A stretch of DNA of 64,000 nt from COMBO-56-21 sp963705355 (GTDB taxonomy: Archaea > Thermoplasmatota > Thermoplasmata > UBA10834). Position numbers and translations under genes: made by a program. Shown here in pieces: positions 45,228 to 52,545 of this stretch; the first letter of the stretch is position 1; each line of letters starts with the position of its first letter. The stretch covers positions 1,116,001 to 1,180,000 of the forward strand of contig OY970070.1 in NCBI GenBank assembly GCA_963705355.1. Direction: 5' to 3'. Below the pieces are notes generated by a model. It worked only from the letters and a program-made list of their open reading frames with translations. It was not told the DNA's origin and searched no databases.

Positions 45228-47104
45228 TGCCCGGGGACGTCATAGTCAAGGTCACCAGTCTGAAGAAGTACTTCGAGCTCCGAAAGGGCTTCCTCTCGTT
45301 CGGCCAGCAACCTATCTATGTGAAGGCCGTCGACGATGTCAACTTCGAGATTCATGAGAGCGAGATCCTCGGCCTCGTCGGAGAGAGCGGTTGCGGCAAG
45401 ACAACCACAGGAAGACTGCTCACGAGGCTTGAGACGCCGACGGGAGGGTCGGTCTTCTTTCTTGGCAGGGATATTGCGCTGCTCGAGGGCCAGAACCTGA
45501 GGGTGTTCAGACGGAACATCCAGATGGTGTTCCAGGACCCGTACGAATCGCTGAACCCCAGGACGAGCGTGCTCAACACTATCATGGAGCCGCTCATCAA
45601 CCACAACATAGGGAAGACGACCGAGGAGCGCATCCAGATGGTGATCAAGGCGCTCGAAGACGCCGGACTTGCCCCTGCGAAGGAGTACCTCAACAGGTTC
45701 CCGCATGAGCTGAGCGGAGGGCAGAGACAGAGGGTTTCGATCGCGAGAGCGCTCGTGATCAATCCGAGAGTCATCGTAGCCGACGAGCCCGTGTCGATGC
45801 TCGACGTCTCCATCAGGGCGGGCGTGCTCAACCTGATGCTGGACCTCAGGGACAAGTATCACATCCCGTACCTTTTCATCACACACGACATCGCGGTCGC
45901 GAGATACGTCAGCGACAAGCTGGCGGTGATGTACCTAGGACGCGTTGTCGAGCTCGGTGATACTGACAGCGTGATCTTCGAGTCCAAGCACCCGTACACG
46001 CGCGCCCTGCTGTCGGCCGTGCCCGTGCCCGATCCAGAGCATAAGCACGGCAGGATCACGATCAAAGGGGAGATTCCGAGCGCGACCAGCATACCTCTCG
46101 GCTGCAGGTTCAGGACTAGATGCCCGTTCTCGTTCAACGAGTGCGGATGGGAGGGCAAGGATCTGGCGGCTTTTCTGCTTGAAGAGGAGAAGGTCTCGGA
46201 TCAGGCGCACGAGATGAGCAAGCACATCGAAGAGATCGAACCCAACGAGTTCTCGCTCGTGATCAAGATAAAGCCCGATGGAAACGCGAGCAAGGTCAAG
46301 GAGTTCATTGAGTCCAAGGTGGCAGAGATGAAAGACCGGACGCCCATGTTCCAGGCGGTCTGGTCGGTCGATGAGATGATCGGAGACAGGGAGATGATCC
46401 TGCCCACATCGTCCGTGAGGATCACTGGGGAATACCTTGCGAAGGAGTTGCTGGAGCGGCTGAGCGAGTCCGTCGATTTTAGAAGTAAGGGTCACCCGCT
46501 GTACGGAACGATACTCGACGCCGTGCAGCAAGGCTCGCGGGTCGTGCTTACAATTGGCGCGCAGGAGTCGGCGGTCGAGCCAGAGCGGGGTGCGAAATCC
46601 AAGGTCGAGACCACGATCGGATACATCGAAGACTTCGTCAAACATCTCAGGAAGAGCGGACTCACGGAGTTCGGAGGGGTCTCGGACGTCAAGGACGAAG
46701 GGGGAAGGGTCGTCATCCAGTGCAAGAACAGCAAGATGTCCGCTCGCAGGGCGGCCCTTGAAGCAGTGGAGATGATCAACAGGGACATGCTCAACAACAA
46801 AAGCTCGGCGTTCTACAATTCCATGCTGCCTCTGCGGCCTGGCAGAAACGGAGTCACGATATTGGTCCACGGAGAGCAGAAGAGATGGGACGAACTCGCC
46901 TCGGAGCTGAAGAAGTACTTCGTTGAGAAGGCTGCTGCGGGGATCCAACCAGCAAAGGCCGTCAGGGAGTCGAAGATGAGGACCCGCAAGGGCCCCGCGA
47001 GCACCGTGGTCGTCAAGTTCGTCAAGGTAGTCGAGCCCCCATTGATGGACGTTGGTGGAGGACATATGGTAGCGTGCTACCTGTTCAAACCAAGTTCCAG
47101 GTGA
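45227..47104 (+). CDS. dppF: Peptide-type ABC transporter ATPase DppF with a 300-residue C-terminal extension
   Basis: 625 residues from the ATG at 45227, which overlaps the dppD stop; an upstream frame from 45101 exists only as overlap with dppD. The first 310 or so residues are a full DppF ATPase: GESGCGKTTTG, MVFQDPYESLNPRTSV, LSGGQRQRVSIARAL, VIVADEPVSMLD, ITHDIAVARYV and the Cys-containing GCRFRTRCPFSFNEC end. The remaining 300 residues (IEPNEFSLVIKIKPDGN onward) match no family I recognise; they look alternating alpha/beta, with MFQAVWSVDEMIG, FYNSMLPLRPGRNGVTILVHG and GGGHMVACYLF near the end. Confidence 0.93.
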   Translation: MPGDVIVKVTSLKKYFELRKGFLSFGQQPIYVKAVDDVNFEIHESEILGLVGESGCGKTTTGRLLTRLETPTGGSVFFLGRDIALLEGQNLRVFRRNIQMVFQDPYESLNPRTSVLNTIMEPLINHNIGKTTEERIQMVIKALEDAGLAPAKEYLNRFPHELSGGQRQRVSIARALVINPRVIVADEPVSMLDVSIRAGVLNLMLDLRDKYHIPYLFITHDIAVARYVSDKLAVMYLGRVVELGDTDSVIFESKHPYTRALLSAVPVPDPEHKHGRITIKGEIPSATSIPLGCRFRTRCPFSFNECGWEGKDLAAFLLEEEKVSDQAHEMSKHIEEIEPNEFSLVIKIKPDGNASKVKEFIESKVAEMKDRTPMFQAVWSVDEMIGDREMILPTSSVRITGEYLAKELLERLSESVDFRSKGHPLYGTILDAVQQGSRVVLTIGAQESAVEPERGAKSKVETTIGYIEDFVKHLRKSGLTEFGGVSDVKDEGGRVVIQCKNSKMSARRAALEAVEMINRDMLNNKSSAFYNSMLPLRPGRNGVTILVHGEQKRWDELASELKKYFVEKAAAGIQPAKAVRESKMRTRKGPASTVVVKFVKVVEPPLMDVGGGHMVACYLFKPSSR

Positions 47105-47147
47105 CAGGGCTCTGCGAATCGCGTGTCAGCGCTTGAGGCGGAAGGAA

Positions 47148-47744
47148 ATGACACTTGCAAAGAGCATCAGACAGCACTGGGTGGCAGCCATCCTATACGC
47201 ACTGTTCTCCGTGTTCTTCCTTGTGTGTTCAGTCATTTCTGCGGGGACCTACTCTGCGGTCGTGAAGACGCAGAGAGACGTCACGCTGATTCATCCGGCA
47301 CGCAATGTCAGCGTGCTCCCGAACGGCTCGCTCGAGGTGACTTTCTCCATAGAGCTTGCCAACCCGTCCAGATACGTCCTGCACACCCAGACCATGAGCT
47401 GGTATGCGCAACTTGAGAACGGCACCACGGGGCTAGACCGGATAATCATCCTAGGGTCCGCCTACGCTGGTCCGACTTCCGGGCTTAGGGTCTTGCCGGA
47501 ATCGGTGAAGAACTTCTCTTTCTCCTCGGTCGTGTCTGACCATGCGGTCATCGCGAAGCTGAACGGCTATGTCAACTACAGCGCGGCCCAAGGCCACAGT
47601 TACAATCTGACGACTCTGCCGTATGTCTACCTGTTCGATTTCATCGGAACCATCGGCGAATTCAAGAACGATTACCTGCGCGAGGACTACCTCAACGACC
47701 TGGTCACCGTCGAAGTTGCCTATCCCTCGGAGGCAGGTGCATGA
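47148..47744 (+). CDS. Single-pass membrane protein with extracellular beta-rich domain
   Basis: 198 residues: a basic start (MTLAKSIRQHW), one hydrophobic segment (about 12-37) and an exported domain of about 160 residues with several Asn-x-Ser/Thr sites (NVSVLPNGSLEVTFSIELAN is an Ig-like strand pair). No family recognised. It lies 43 bp after dppF with GAGGCGGAAGG before the ATG, and overlaps the next gene by 4 bases, so it is probably cotranscribed with the transporter. A TTG at 47133 could add five residues. Confidence 0.7.
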   Translation: MTLAKSIRQHWVAAILYALFSVFFLVCSVISAGTYSAVVKTQRDVTLIHPARNVSVLPNGSLEVTFSIELANPSRYVLHTQTMSWYAQLENGTTGLDRIIILGSAYAGPTSGLRVLPESVKNFSFSSVVSDHAVIAKLNGYVNYSAAQGHSYNLTTLPYVYLFDFIGTIGEFKNDYLREDYLNDLVTVEVAYPSEAGA

Positions 47745-48202
47745 AGATCGACAGAAAGGACCTCACCGTATTCGGTCTTGTCTCCCTTCTCAGCGCCACC
47801 CCGATAGGGTTCATGACTTTCGACTTCATGTTCCCCAACGTCTCGACGCCTTCACTGGGAAAGAACCTGCTCTTGATCTTCGCACTATCGGCTCTCGCGG
47901 GCATCCCAGCTGGGTACTTCCAGAAGCGGACCGATCTAGCTACGATGTCCGTCATCCTGTACGCGGCCGTTGGCTACGTCATGGCGGTCGTGCTCTACTC
48001 AGCCCCCTATTCGTTCTACCACCTTCAGAACATCCTGCCGAGCTTCTACTATGCGATGTTCTTCAGGTTCACGATCATCCTGCTGTTCCTCTACGTATTC
48101 GGAGGTTTCGTGGGCGCCATACTCGGCCAGATAATCCGCGATTCCGTCCGCAGGGATGAGACGAAGTTGGAGTTCGAGGGCAAGCAGGAAGCGAAGGCCT
48201 AA
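47741..48202 (+). CDS. Four-helix membrane protein of unknown function
   Basis: 153 residues with about four membrane helices (TVFGLVSLLSATPIGFM, NLLLIFALSALAGIPAG, MSVILYAAVGYVMAVVLY and FTIILLFLYVFGGFVGAIL) and a charged cytoplasmic tail DETKLEFEGKQEAKA. Its ATG overlaps the stop of the preceding gene. It is not recognised; position at the end of the dpp operon suggests an accessory role there. Confidence 0.7.
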   Translation: MKIDRKDLTVFGLVSLLSATPIGFMTFDFMFPNVSTPSLGKNLLLIFALSALAGIPAGYFQKRTDLATMSVILYAAVGYVMAVVLYSAPYSFYHLQNILPSFYYAMFFRFTIILLFLYVFGGFVGAILGQIIRDSVRRDETKLEFEGKQEAKA

Positions 48203-48303
48203 GGCTGGACAGGCTTGCGGTCTAGAACATTCATTGTTCGGCGCTGACTTATTTGTGGGGAGAGTCATAGTTCATCACAAGGAGCGCAGATCGAGGGAAG
48301 AAC

Positions 48304-49053
48304 ATGGTCAGGAGAAAAATCATAGAGATCGACGAGGACAAGTGCAATGGCTGCGGAGCGTGCGTGACGAAATGCGCGGAGGGGGCCCTGCAGATCATCG
48401 ACGGCAAGGCAAAGGTTGTGAACGATGTCTTCTGCGACGGGCTGGGAGCATGCATTGGTGAATGTCCCGAGGATGCGCTGAGGATAGTCGAGAGGGATGC
48501 CCCGGAGTTCGATGAGCACGCGGTCAGTGGCCATCTGGGGCATGCAAAGCACCTTGATAAGAAGGAGCCGATCGGAGTGGAGCCGTGCGGATGCCCCTCC
48601 CACAATCCAATGGTACTGACATCCTCGAGAACAAAGACCGAGGATAAGAGAAAGAAGAGAGAGGTTGAGGAGGATTTGCCTCCCGAGCTCACCAACTGGC
48701 CTCTCCAGTGGCGACTCGTGACTCCATCGATGCCGTTCTCCAAGGGCAAAGGCATTTTGATAGCTGCGGACTGCGTTCCATTCGCGTTCAGAGACTTCCA
48801 CGGCAAGTTCCTCGCGGGGAAGCCTGTGATCATCGGCTGTCCGAAGTTGGATGATGCCCAGAGATACCTCGACAAACTCACGGACATATTCAAGAACGGC
48901 ACGCCCAAGACAGTCACACTGGTGCACATGGAGGTGCCTTGCTGTCACGGACTCCAGAGGATAGTGGACGAGGCCGTCAAGAGATCAGGAAAGAGCATAC
49001 CAGTGAAGACCACGGTCATAGGGATCAAGGGACAGATCTTGAGGCCAGAGTGA
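48304..49053 (+). CDS. 4Fe-4S ferredoxin-type protein with C-terminal domain
   Basis: 249 residues. Two ferredoxin-like clusters are near the N-terminus: CNGCGACVTKC at 16-26 and CDGLGACIGECP, the latter with wider spacing of its first Cys. Then comes GVEPCGCPSH and, after a charged linker, a domain of about 120 residues with LIAADCVPFAF, VIIGCPKLDD and VTLVHMEVPCCHGL, whose extra Cys residues may bind a further cluster. Such proteins are common in anaerobic archaea and bacteria with unknown electron partner. GAGGGAAG precedes the ATG by a few bases. Confidence 0.85.
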   Translation: MVRRKIIEIDEDKCNGCGACVTKCAEGALQIIDGKAKVVNDVFCDGLGACIGECPEDALRIVERDAPEFDEHAVSGHLGHAKHLDKKEPIGVEPCGCPSHNPMVLTSSRTKTEDKRKKREVEEDLPPELTNWPLQWRLVTPSMPFSKGKGILIAADCVPFAFRDFHGKFLAGKPVIIGCPKLDDAQRYLDKLTDIFKNGTPKTVTLVHMEVPCCHGLQRIVDEAVKRSGKSIPVKTTVIGIKGQILRPE

Positions 49054-49102
49054 TTCGCTCCAGGAATAGGCTATTCAGGATGGACAGCATTTCCCTCCGC
49101 AG

Positions 49103-49630
49103 ATGACCCTCGATATCACCTGGACCAGGAGAGCCCTTCGCCTTCCTCCAGACATCAGAGCCGAGATCGCCTCTAGGCTTCAGAGCCTCAGCCCCTTTTT
49201 CCCGGAAATGAAGACGAGGATGAAGGTCGGGATCACGCGATTCTACGATGGCTTGGTATTCCAGTCAAACGAAGGCTATGTCAAGCTCATGGTGGATGTT
49301 CACAGGACAAGAAGGGGACTTTGGAGATTCCCCACATACTGGACTCTGGCCCACGAGTTCATGCATCTAGCTCAGTTCAACGCTGACGGTATTCCCAGTG
49401 GAGAGCGGGCGTGCGATGTCTACGCACTCTCGAGACTTCCGCCTGAACTCATTGACGAAGCCCCCAGCTACCTTGTTGTGTCCAAGAAAACCCGGGGCGT
49501 ATGGAACGCAGAGCACGCGAAACTTGCGCATGAGCTGGCAAGAGATGCCCTTAAACGAAGGGACAATGGCCTCAAGCATTACGCCGTCTGGTGGGAAGAC
49601 GAGTTCGAGAAGAAAGCAGCCGGCCTTTGA
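49103..49630 (+). CDS. Putative zinc metallopeptidase (HEFMH zincin)
   Basis: 175 residues with the zincin motif HEFMH at 84-88, followed 17 residues later by GERACDVYALS, which resembles the third-ligand Glu motif (E-x-x-A-D-x-F/Y-A) of ImmA/IrrE-like peptidases rather than the His of SprT. No signal peptide or membrane segment. Upstream residues FYDGLVFQSNEGYVKLMVDV form beta strands. Function unknown. It ends 10 bp before the end of the convergent small gene at 49641. Confidence 0.7.
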   Translation: MTLDITWTRRALRLPPDIRAEIASRLQSLSPFFPEMKTRMKVGITRFYDGLVFQSNEGYVKLMVDVHRTRRGLWRFPTYWTLAHEFMHLAQFNADGIPSGERACDVYALSRLPPELIDEAPSYLVVSKKTRGVWNAEHAKLAHELARDALKRRDNGLKHYAVWWEDEFEKKAAGL

Positions 49631-49640
49631 GGACCGCTCC

Positions 49641-49889
49641 CTACACTGACTTCAGGAACTCGGTCACCTGATGGTCGTATTCGCGCGTCTCTATCTCGAG
49701 ATGTGTCTTCCTTCCCTTAACATCAGACTTGCAGGTCGACACCGTGACGAAGCCTTCAAGCGCTTCCATGCAAAGGGAGCTGGAATCCTTCGAGGAGACC
49801 TTCAGTCCCGCACCCTCACTTGTGAAGTACTTCGCCGCGAGATCGACCACTTTGTCCGGCGCAAGCTTTGACTCTGCAGAGTATCTCAT
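49641..49889 (-). CDS. Small conserved-looking protein, 82 aa
   Basis: MRYSAESKLAPDKVVDLAAKYF begins with a helix and is followed by strands with LEGFVTVSTCKSDV and THLEIETREYDHQVTEFLKSV, a compact alpha/beta domain. The ATG is preceded by GGAGGAG at good distance, a strong sign that it is real. No family recognised. About 100 bp separate it from the K+ channel gene upstream on the same strand. Confidence 0.65.
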   Translation of the reverse strand: MRYSAESKLAPDKVVDLAAKYFTSEGAGLKVSSKDSSSLCMEALEGFVTVSTCKSDVKGRKTHLEIETREYDHQVTEFLKSV

Positions 49890-49986
49890 TCATCACTCCT
49901 CCTCCACATCACAGGGGGAAACGGCGCGATAGCTGTTCTGACGTAAAGGAGCGGCGGGCCATGGACCAGATGCCCCCGAGAAGCGC

Positions 49987-50334
49987 TCAGATGTCTATGT
50001 TTTCGGAATCTGCCGAGGACCGCATGCTCAGGAGTATTTCCTGGCTTCTCCGGAGGTAGTTGGCGCCCAACACGCCCAAGGCTGTGAACGCTATGGATAC
50101 ACCTGTCAGCACATAGAACGCGGTGAACAGCCGCGCTCCATCCGTTGTGGGCGCGAGATCTCCATAACCCACGGTTGTTATTGTGCACACAGAGAAGTAG
50201 AAGGAATTCGTCCAGCTCCACCCCTCCAGATTGTGGTAGACCACGGTGCCGACGATTATCACGCCGATCAATGCCGACATCGCAACGAACAGCTGAGCTC
50301 TGAGGTTTGACAGATTGAGGAAGCTTACCTTCAT
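49987..50334 (-). CDS. Two-helix potassium channel
   Basis: 115 residues: helix 1 (about 13-34), pore helix and selectivity filter TITTVGYGD (filter TVGYGD at 54-59), helix 2 (about 66-90) and a short charged tail. This is a minimal KcsA-like pore with no RCK domain. The ATG at 50334 is chosen because a TATA element lies about 26 nt upstream; the frame is open to 50409 but that would overlap the upstream gene and the promoter. Confidence 0.87.
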   Translation of the reverse strand: MKVSFLNLSNLRAQLFVAMSALIGVIIVGTVVYHNLEGWSWTNSFYFSVCTITTVGYGDLAPTTDGARLFTAFYVLTGVSIAFTALGVLGANYLRRSQEILLSMRSSADSENIDI

Positions 50335-50353
50335 GGATTGGGAATCTGCAACC

Positions 50354-50365
50354 ACTAATAAAAAG
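50354..50365 (-). promoter_or_regulatory. TATA element of the K+ channel gene
   Basis: Minus-strand CTTTTTATTAG centred 26 nt from the ATG at 50334, within the gap to the upstream zinc-ribbon gene. Confidence 0.55.
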
Positions 50366-50377
50366 AACGCCCAATCG

Positions 50378-51004
50378 TCAGAAGACCGTTGAGCAGATCT
50401 GACCGCCATTGGGATCGTAGATCACCGTAACAGAGTAGGTCCCCGTCGCGTCGAACCTGTTCAGACTCCCCGTGGTCAAAGTGAAGAAATCGCCTCCGCT
50501 TATTCGACCATTTCCCGCGAGATCGGTGATGTTACAGAACACCGAGATGTCGCCGAGCATGACAACAGGGTATTGGGCGGTCGTTTCAATTCCATTATCC
50601 AATTCTGATGTCGAGGGAGCCCAAGCGATGCTGTCGAGCCCATCGCTAAGAACGATTGTGATGTCAGACCAGACTGTATCGCGGCTTATGGATGCGAACG
50701 TGAACCTCTCGCCAGACTGAACGGGCTCGCTGACCAGTGAGGATACCGGACCAGTTCCATCAGATGTGCCAAAGCCCAGCACCATGAAGTACAGGACAGC
50801 GGACAAAACGATGGGCACCACTAACACGATGATCACGATCGCGAGGACCAGTATCAAGGTGCTCCTCTCGCTCTCGCCCGCTGCTTGCCGCGGACGCTGG
50901 CCAAGGGTCTGACCGTAGAAGGGCGGAACACCCACCTGTCTTCCGCATCTAGGGCAGAAGCTCATGCCCTCAGATACGTCCGAACCGCAGCCAGAGCATC
51001 TCAT
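50378..51004 (-). CDS. Zinc-ribbon, membrane-anchored, exported-domain protein
   Basis: 208 residues: a zinc ribbon at the N-terminus (CSGCGSDVSEGMSFCPRCG), a basic linker, one hydrophobic helix (about 48-74, LILVLAIVIIVLVVPIVLSAV) and an exported domain of about 130 residues containing NITDLAGNGRISGGDFFTL. The exported domain resembles the C-terminal part of archaeal type IV pilin-like (DUF1628-type) proteins. The zinc ribbon would stay in the cytoplasm. It is separated from the tRNA-Arg gene by about 115 bp. Confidence 0.75.
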   Translation of the reverse strand: MRCSGCGSDVSEGMSFCPRCGRQVGVPPFYGQTLGQRPRQAAGESERSTLILVLAIVIIVLVVPIVLSAVLYFMVLGFGTSDGTGPVSSLVSEPVQSGERFTFASISRDTVWSDITIVLSDGLDSIAWAPSTSELDNGIETTAQYPVVMLGDISVFCNITDLAGNGRISGGDFFTLTTGSLNRFDATGTYSVTVIYDPNGGQICSTVF

Positions 51005-51119
51005 GCCCCTTCCTCCTTCTCTTCATGCGCACTCATGCGATAAGTCACTTTCTGAGGATTCGCGAGACGCGCTTCCCGGCCCGTTTTTGAGGCTATTGCA
51101 TGATCGGAAGAAGATCCAG

Positions 51120-51194
51120 CGGGCGTGAAGGGATTCGAACCCTTGACCACTTGCTTAGGAGGCAAGTGCCATATCCTGACTAGGCCACACGCCC
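51120..51194 (-). tRNA. tRNA-Arg (anticodon CCT)
   Basis: On the minus strand the acceptor GGGCGTG pairs with CACGCCC, the anticodon arm is CTTGC-CTCCTAA-GCAAG (anticodon CCT, codon AGG) and the T arm AAGGG-TTCGAAT-CCCTT. No intron and no encoded CCA. AGG is a frequent Arg codon in the surrounding genes. A TATATAAAT element lies about 40 nt upstream. Confidence 0.97.
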
Positions 51195-51229
51195 TTTTGT
51201 ATTCCTCTGGTGAACACTAATCGCTAGAT

Positions 51230-51240
51230 GATATATAAAT
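51230..51240 (-). promoter_or_regulatory. TATA element of tRNA-Arg
   Basis: Minus-strand ATTTATATATC about 36-46 nt before the mature tRNA 5' end. Confidence 0.55.
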
Positions 51241-51273
51241 TGGGCTGACCCGCTGAAACGGATGCCGGACCGA

Positions 51274-52137
51274 TCAAACCTTCTTCCTGTCCTCTTCGGT
51301 CAGCTCCTCTGGTGCCTTCTCCCTGGTAGCCTCTTTGTTCTCCTCGGGGACCTTCTCTTTCTCCTTCTCCTTCTGCTTCTCGGTCTCTTCCTTCTTCTCA
51401 GGCTTCGCGTACTCCTCAATGAAGGAGACCGTCTCCGCTCCGGCGACCTCCCTCAGGTCCGTCACGAGTCTGAACTTCGTCAGGAGCCATCTCTGATCGT
51501 ATTTGCAGGCGTCTGGCAGCTTGATCTCGTAGACCTTGCCATGATGCTCGATATCGAATCCATCTGATGTGCCGTAGGACATCTTGAGGAGAAGCTTCAC
51601 GACCGCGACCGGCTTGGTCGGCTTCTCGGTGATCTTGTACTTATACTTCAAAGTCCGGCCAGCCAGTCTGTTGTTGAAATCCACTCGGACACGGCCAGCG
51701 GTCACAGCGGTAATGATCGCTGGTTTGTTCTTCACTGTGACCTCGAGGCCCACCCTCGGCTCGATCTCCTGCTTCAGGAACTCTCTGATCGGGTGCAGCT
51801 CGACCAGCTTCGGATCTCTCGGGCCAGCGGCTTTGTCCGGCGTAAGAACGATTTCGTACTCCTTGCCGATTTCCGCCTTGAGCATGGACTCGTCGAGACC
51901 CGGGAAGAGCCTGCCCTTTCCAACGATCAGCGGTTGAGGGCCGTAGACCATCTTCTCGTTGAACAGGTTGTGCTCCTTGGCAACGGCCTCGTTGGTCGTG
52001 TCATAGAGCTCGTTAGAGTCCTTGATCCAAGCGTCGAAATCCACAAGGACGATGTCACCGGGACTGATCTTGGACTCGTCGGGACCGGCCTGCACTTCCT
52101 TCTCGTGGTGCTTCTTCGCACCCTCTTTCTCGGTCAT
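51274..52137 (-). CDS. FKBP-type (SlyD-like) peptidyl-prolyl isomerase with charged C-terminal tail
   Basis: 287 residues. The FKBP domain starts at GDIVLVDFDAWIKDS and includes LFDTTNEAVA-like YDTTNEAVAKEH, PLIVGKGRLFPGLDESML and the inserted IF domain (LHPIREFLKQEIEPRVGLEV to RVRVDFNNRLAGRTL), the organisation of archaeal long-type FKBPs. A further domain of about 70 residues follows, and the last 45 residues are almost all Lys and Glu. It acts as a prolyl isomerase and chaperone in the cytoplasm. A TATA-like CTTTAAATG lies 45-53 nt upstream and GGTGA precedes the ATG. Confidence 0.92.
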   Translation of the reverse strand: MTEKEGAKKHHEKEVQAGPDESKISPGDIVLVDFDAWIKDSNELYDTTNEAVAKEHNLFNEKMVYGPQPLIVGKGRLFPGLDESMLKAEIGKEYEIVLTPDKAAGPRDPKLVELHPIREFLKQEIEPRVGLEVTVKNKPAIITAVTAGRVRVDFNNRLAGRTLKYKYKITEKPTKPVAVVKLLLKMSYGTSDGFDIEHHGKVYEIKLPDACKYDQRWLLTKFRLVTDLREVAGAETVSFIEEYAKPEKKEETEKQKEKEKEKVPEENKEATREKAPEELTEEDRKKV

Positions 52138-52255
52138 CGAATTTCACCGCTGATACGCGAATTGTGTGGATACTTAACCATCATTTAAAGGTTACGGCTC
52201 AAGCGATGCGAGCATATCGCACCTGCTGGCCATAGCTGGAAACAACCCGCCCATC

Positions 52256-52267
52256 AAAAGCTATATG
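52256..52267 (+). promoter_or_regulatory. TATA element of tRNA-Thr
   Basis: AAAAGCTATATG lies about 35-45 nt upstream of the mature tRNA start. Confidence 0.5.
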
Positions 52268-52300
52268 CGCGCACTATCTTTACTCAGCAGAACGACCCGC

Positions 52301-52373
52301 GCCACCGTAGCTCAGCTGGTAGAGCAGCTGACTTGTAATCAGCAGGTCGGGAGTTCAAATCTCCCCGGTGGCT
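52301..52373 (+). tRNA. tRNA-Thr (anticodon TGT)
   Basis: Acceptor GCCACCG pairs with CGGTGGC; D arm GCTC-AGCTGGTA-GAGC; anticodon arm GCTGA-CTTGTAA-TCAGC (anticodon TGT, codon ACA); T arm GGGAG-TTCAAAT-CTCCC. No intron, no encoded CCA. The following 170 bases up to the zinc-ribbon gene contain nothing I recognise. Confidence 0.97.
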
Positions 52374-52545
52374 CCTTCGAATTCTGACTATTCGCGCTCG
52401 GATTCCCACTGGACATTGGATAGCGTCAGATTGATGCTAAACCAGCCTCAGGGCTCGGAGGAAAGGGCCGCACAGAAAGGGACCTGAGACGTTCATGAAA
52501 GGGCTTGGCCTCTACCAAACGTCTTCCCTATTCTCATTTTCCGCT

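Noticed and set aside
45935..47065. A 376-codon minus-strand frame under the dppF extension
   Set aside because: It was considered as an alternative explanation for the unknown DppF C-terminus. The sense frame is continuous with the ATPase and has normal codon use; the antisense frame lacks a start signal and shows shadow composition.
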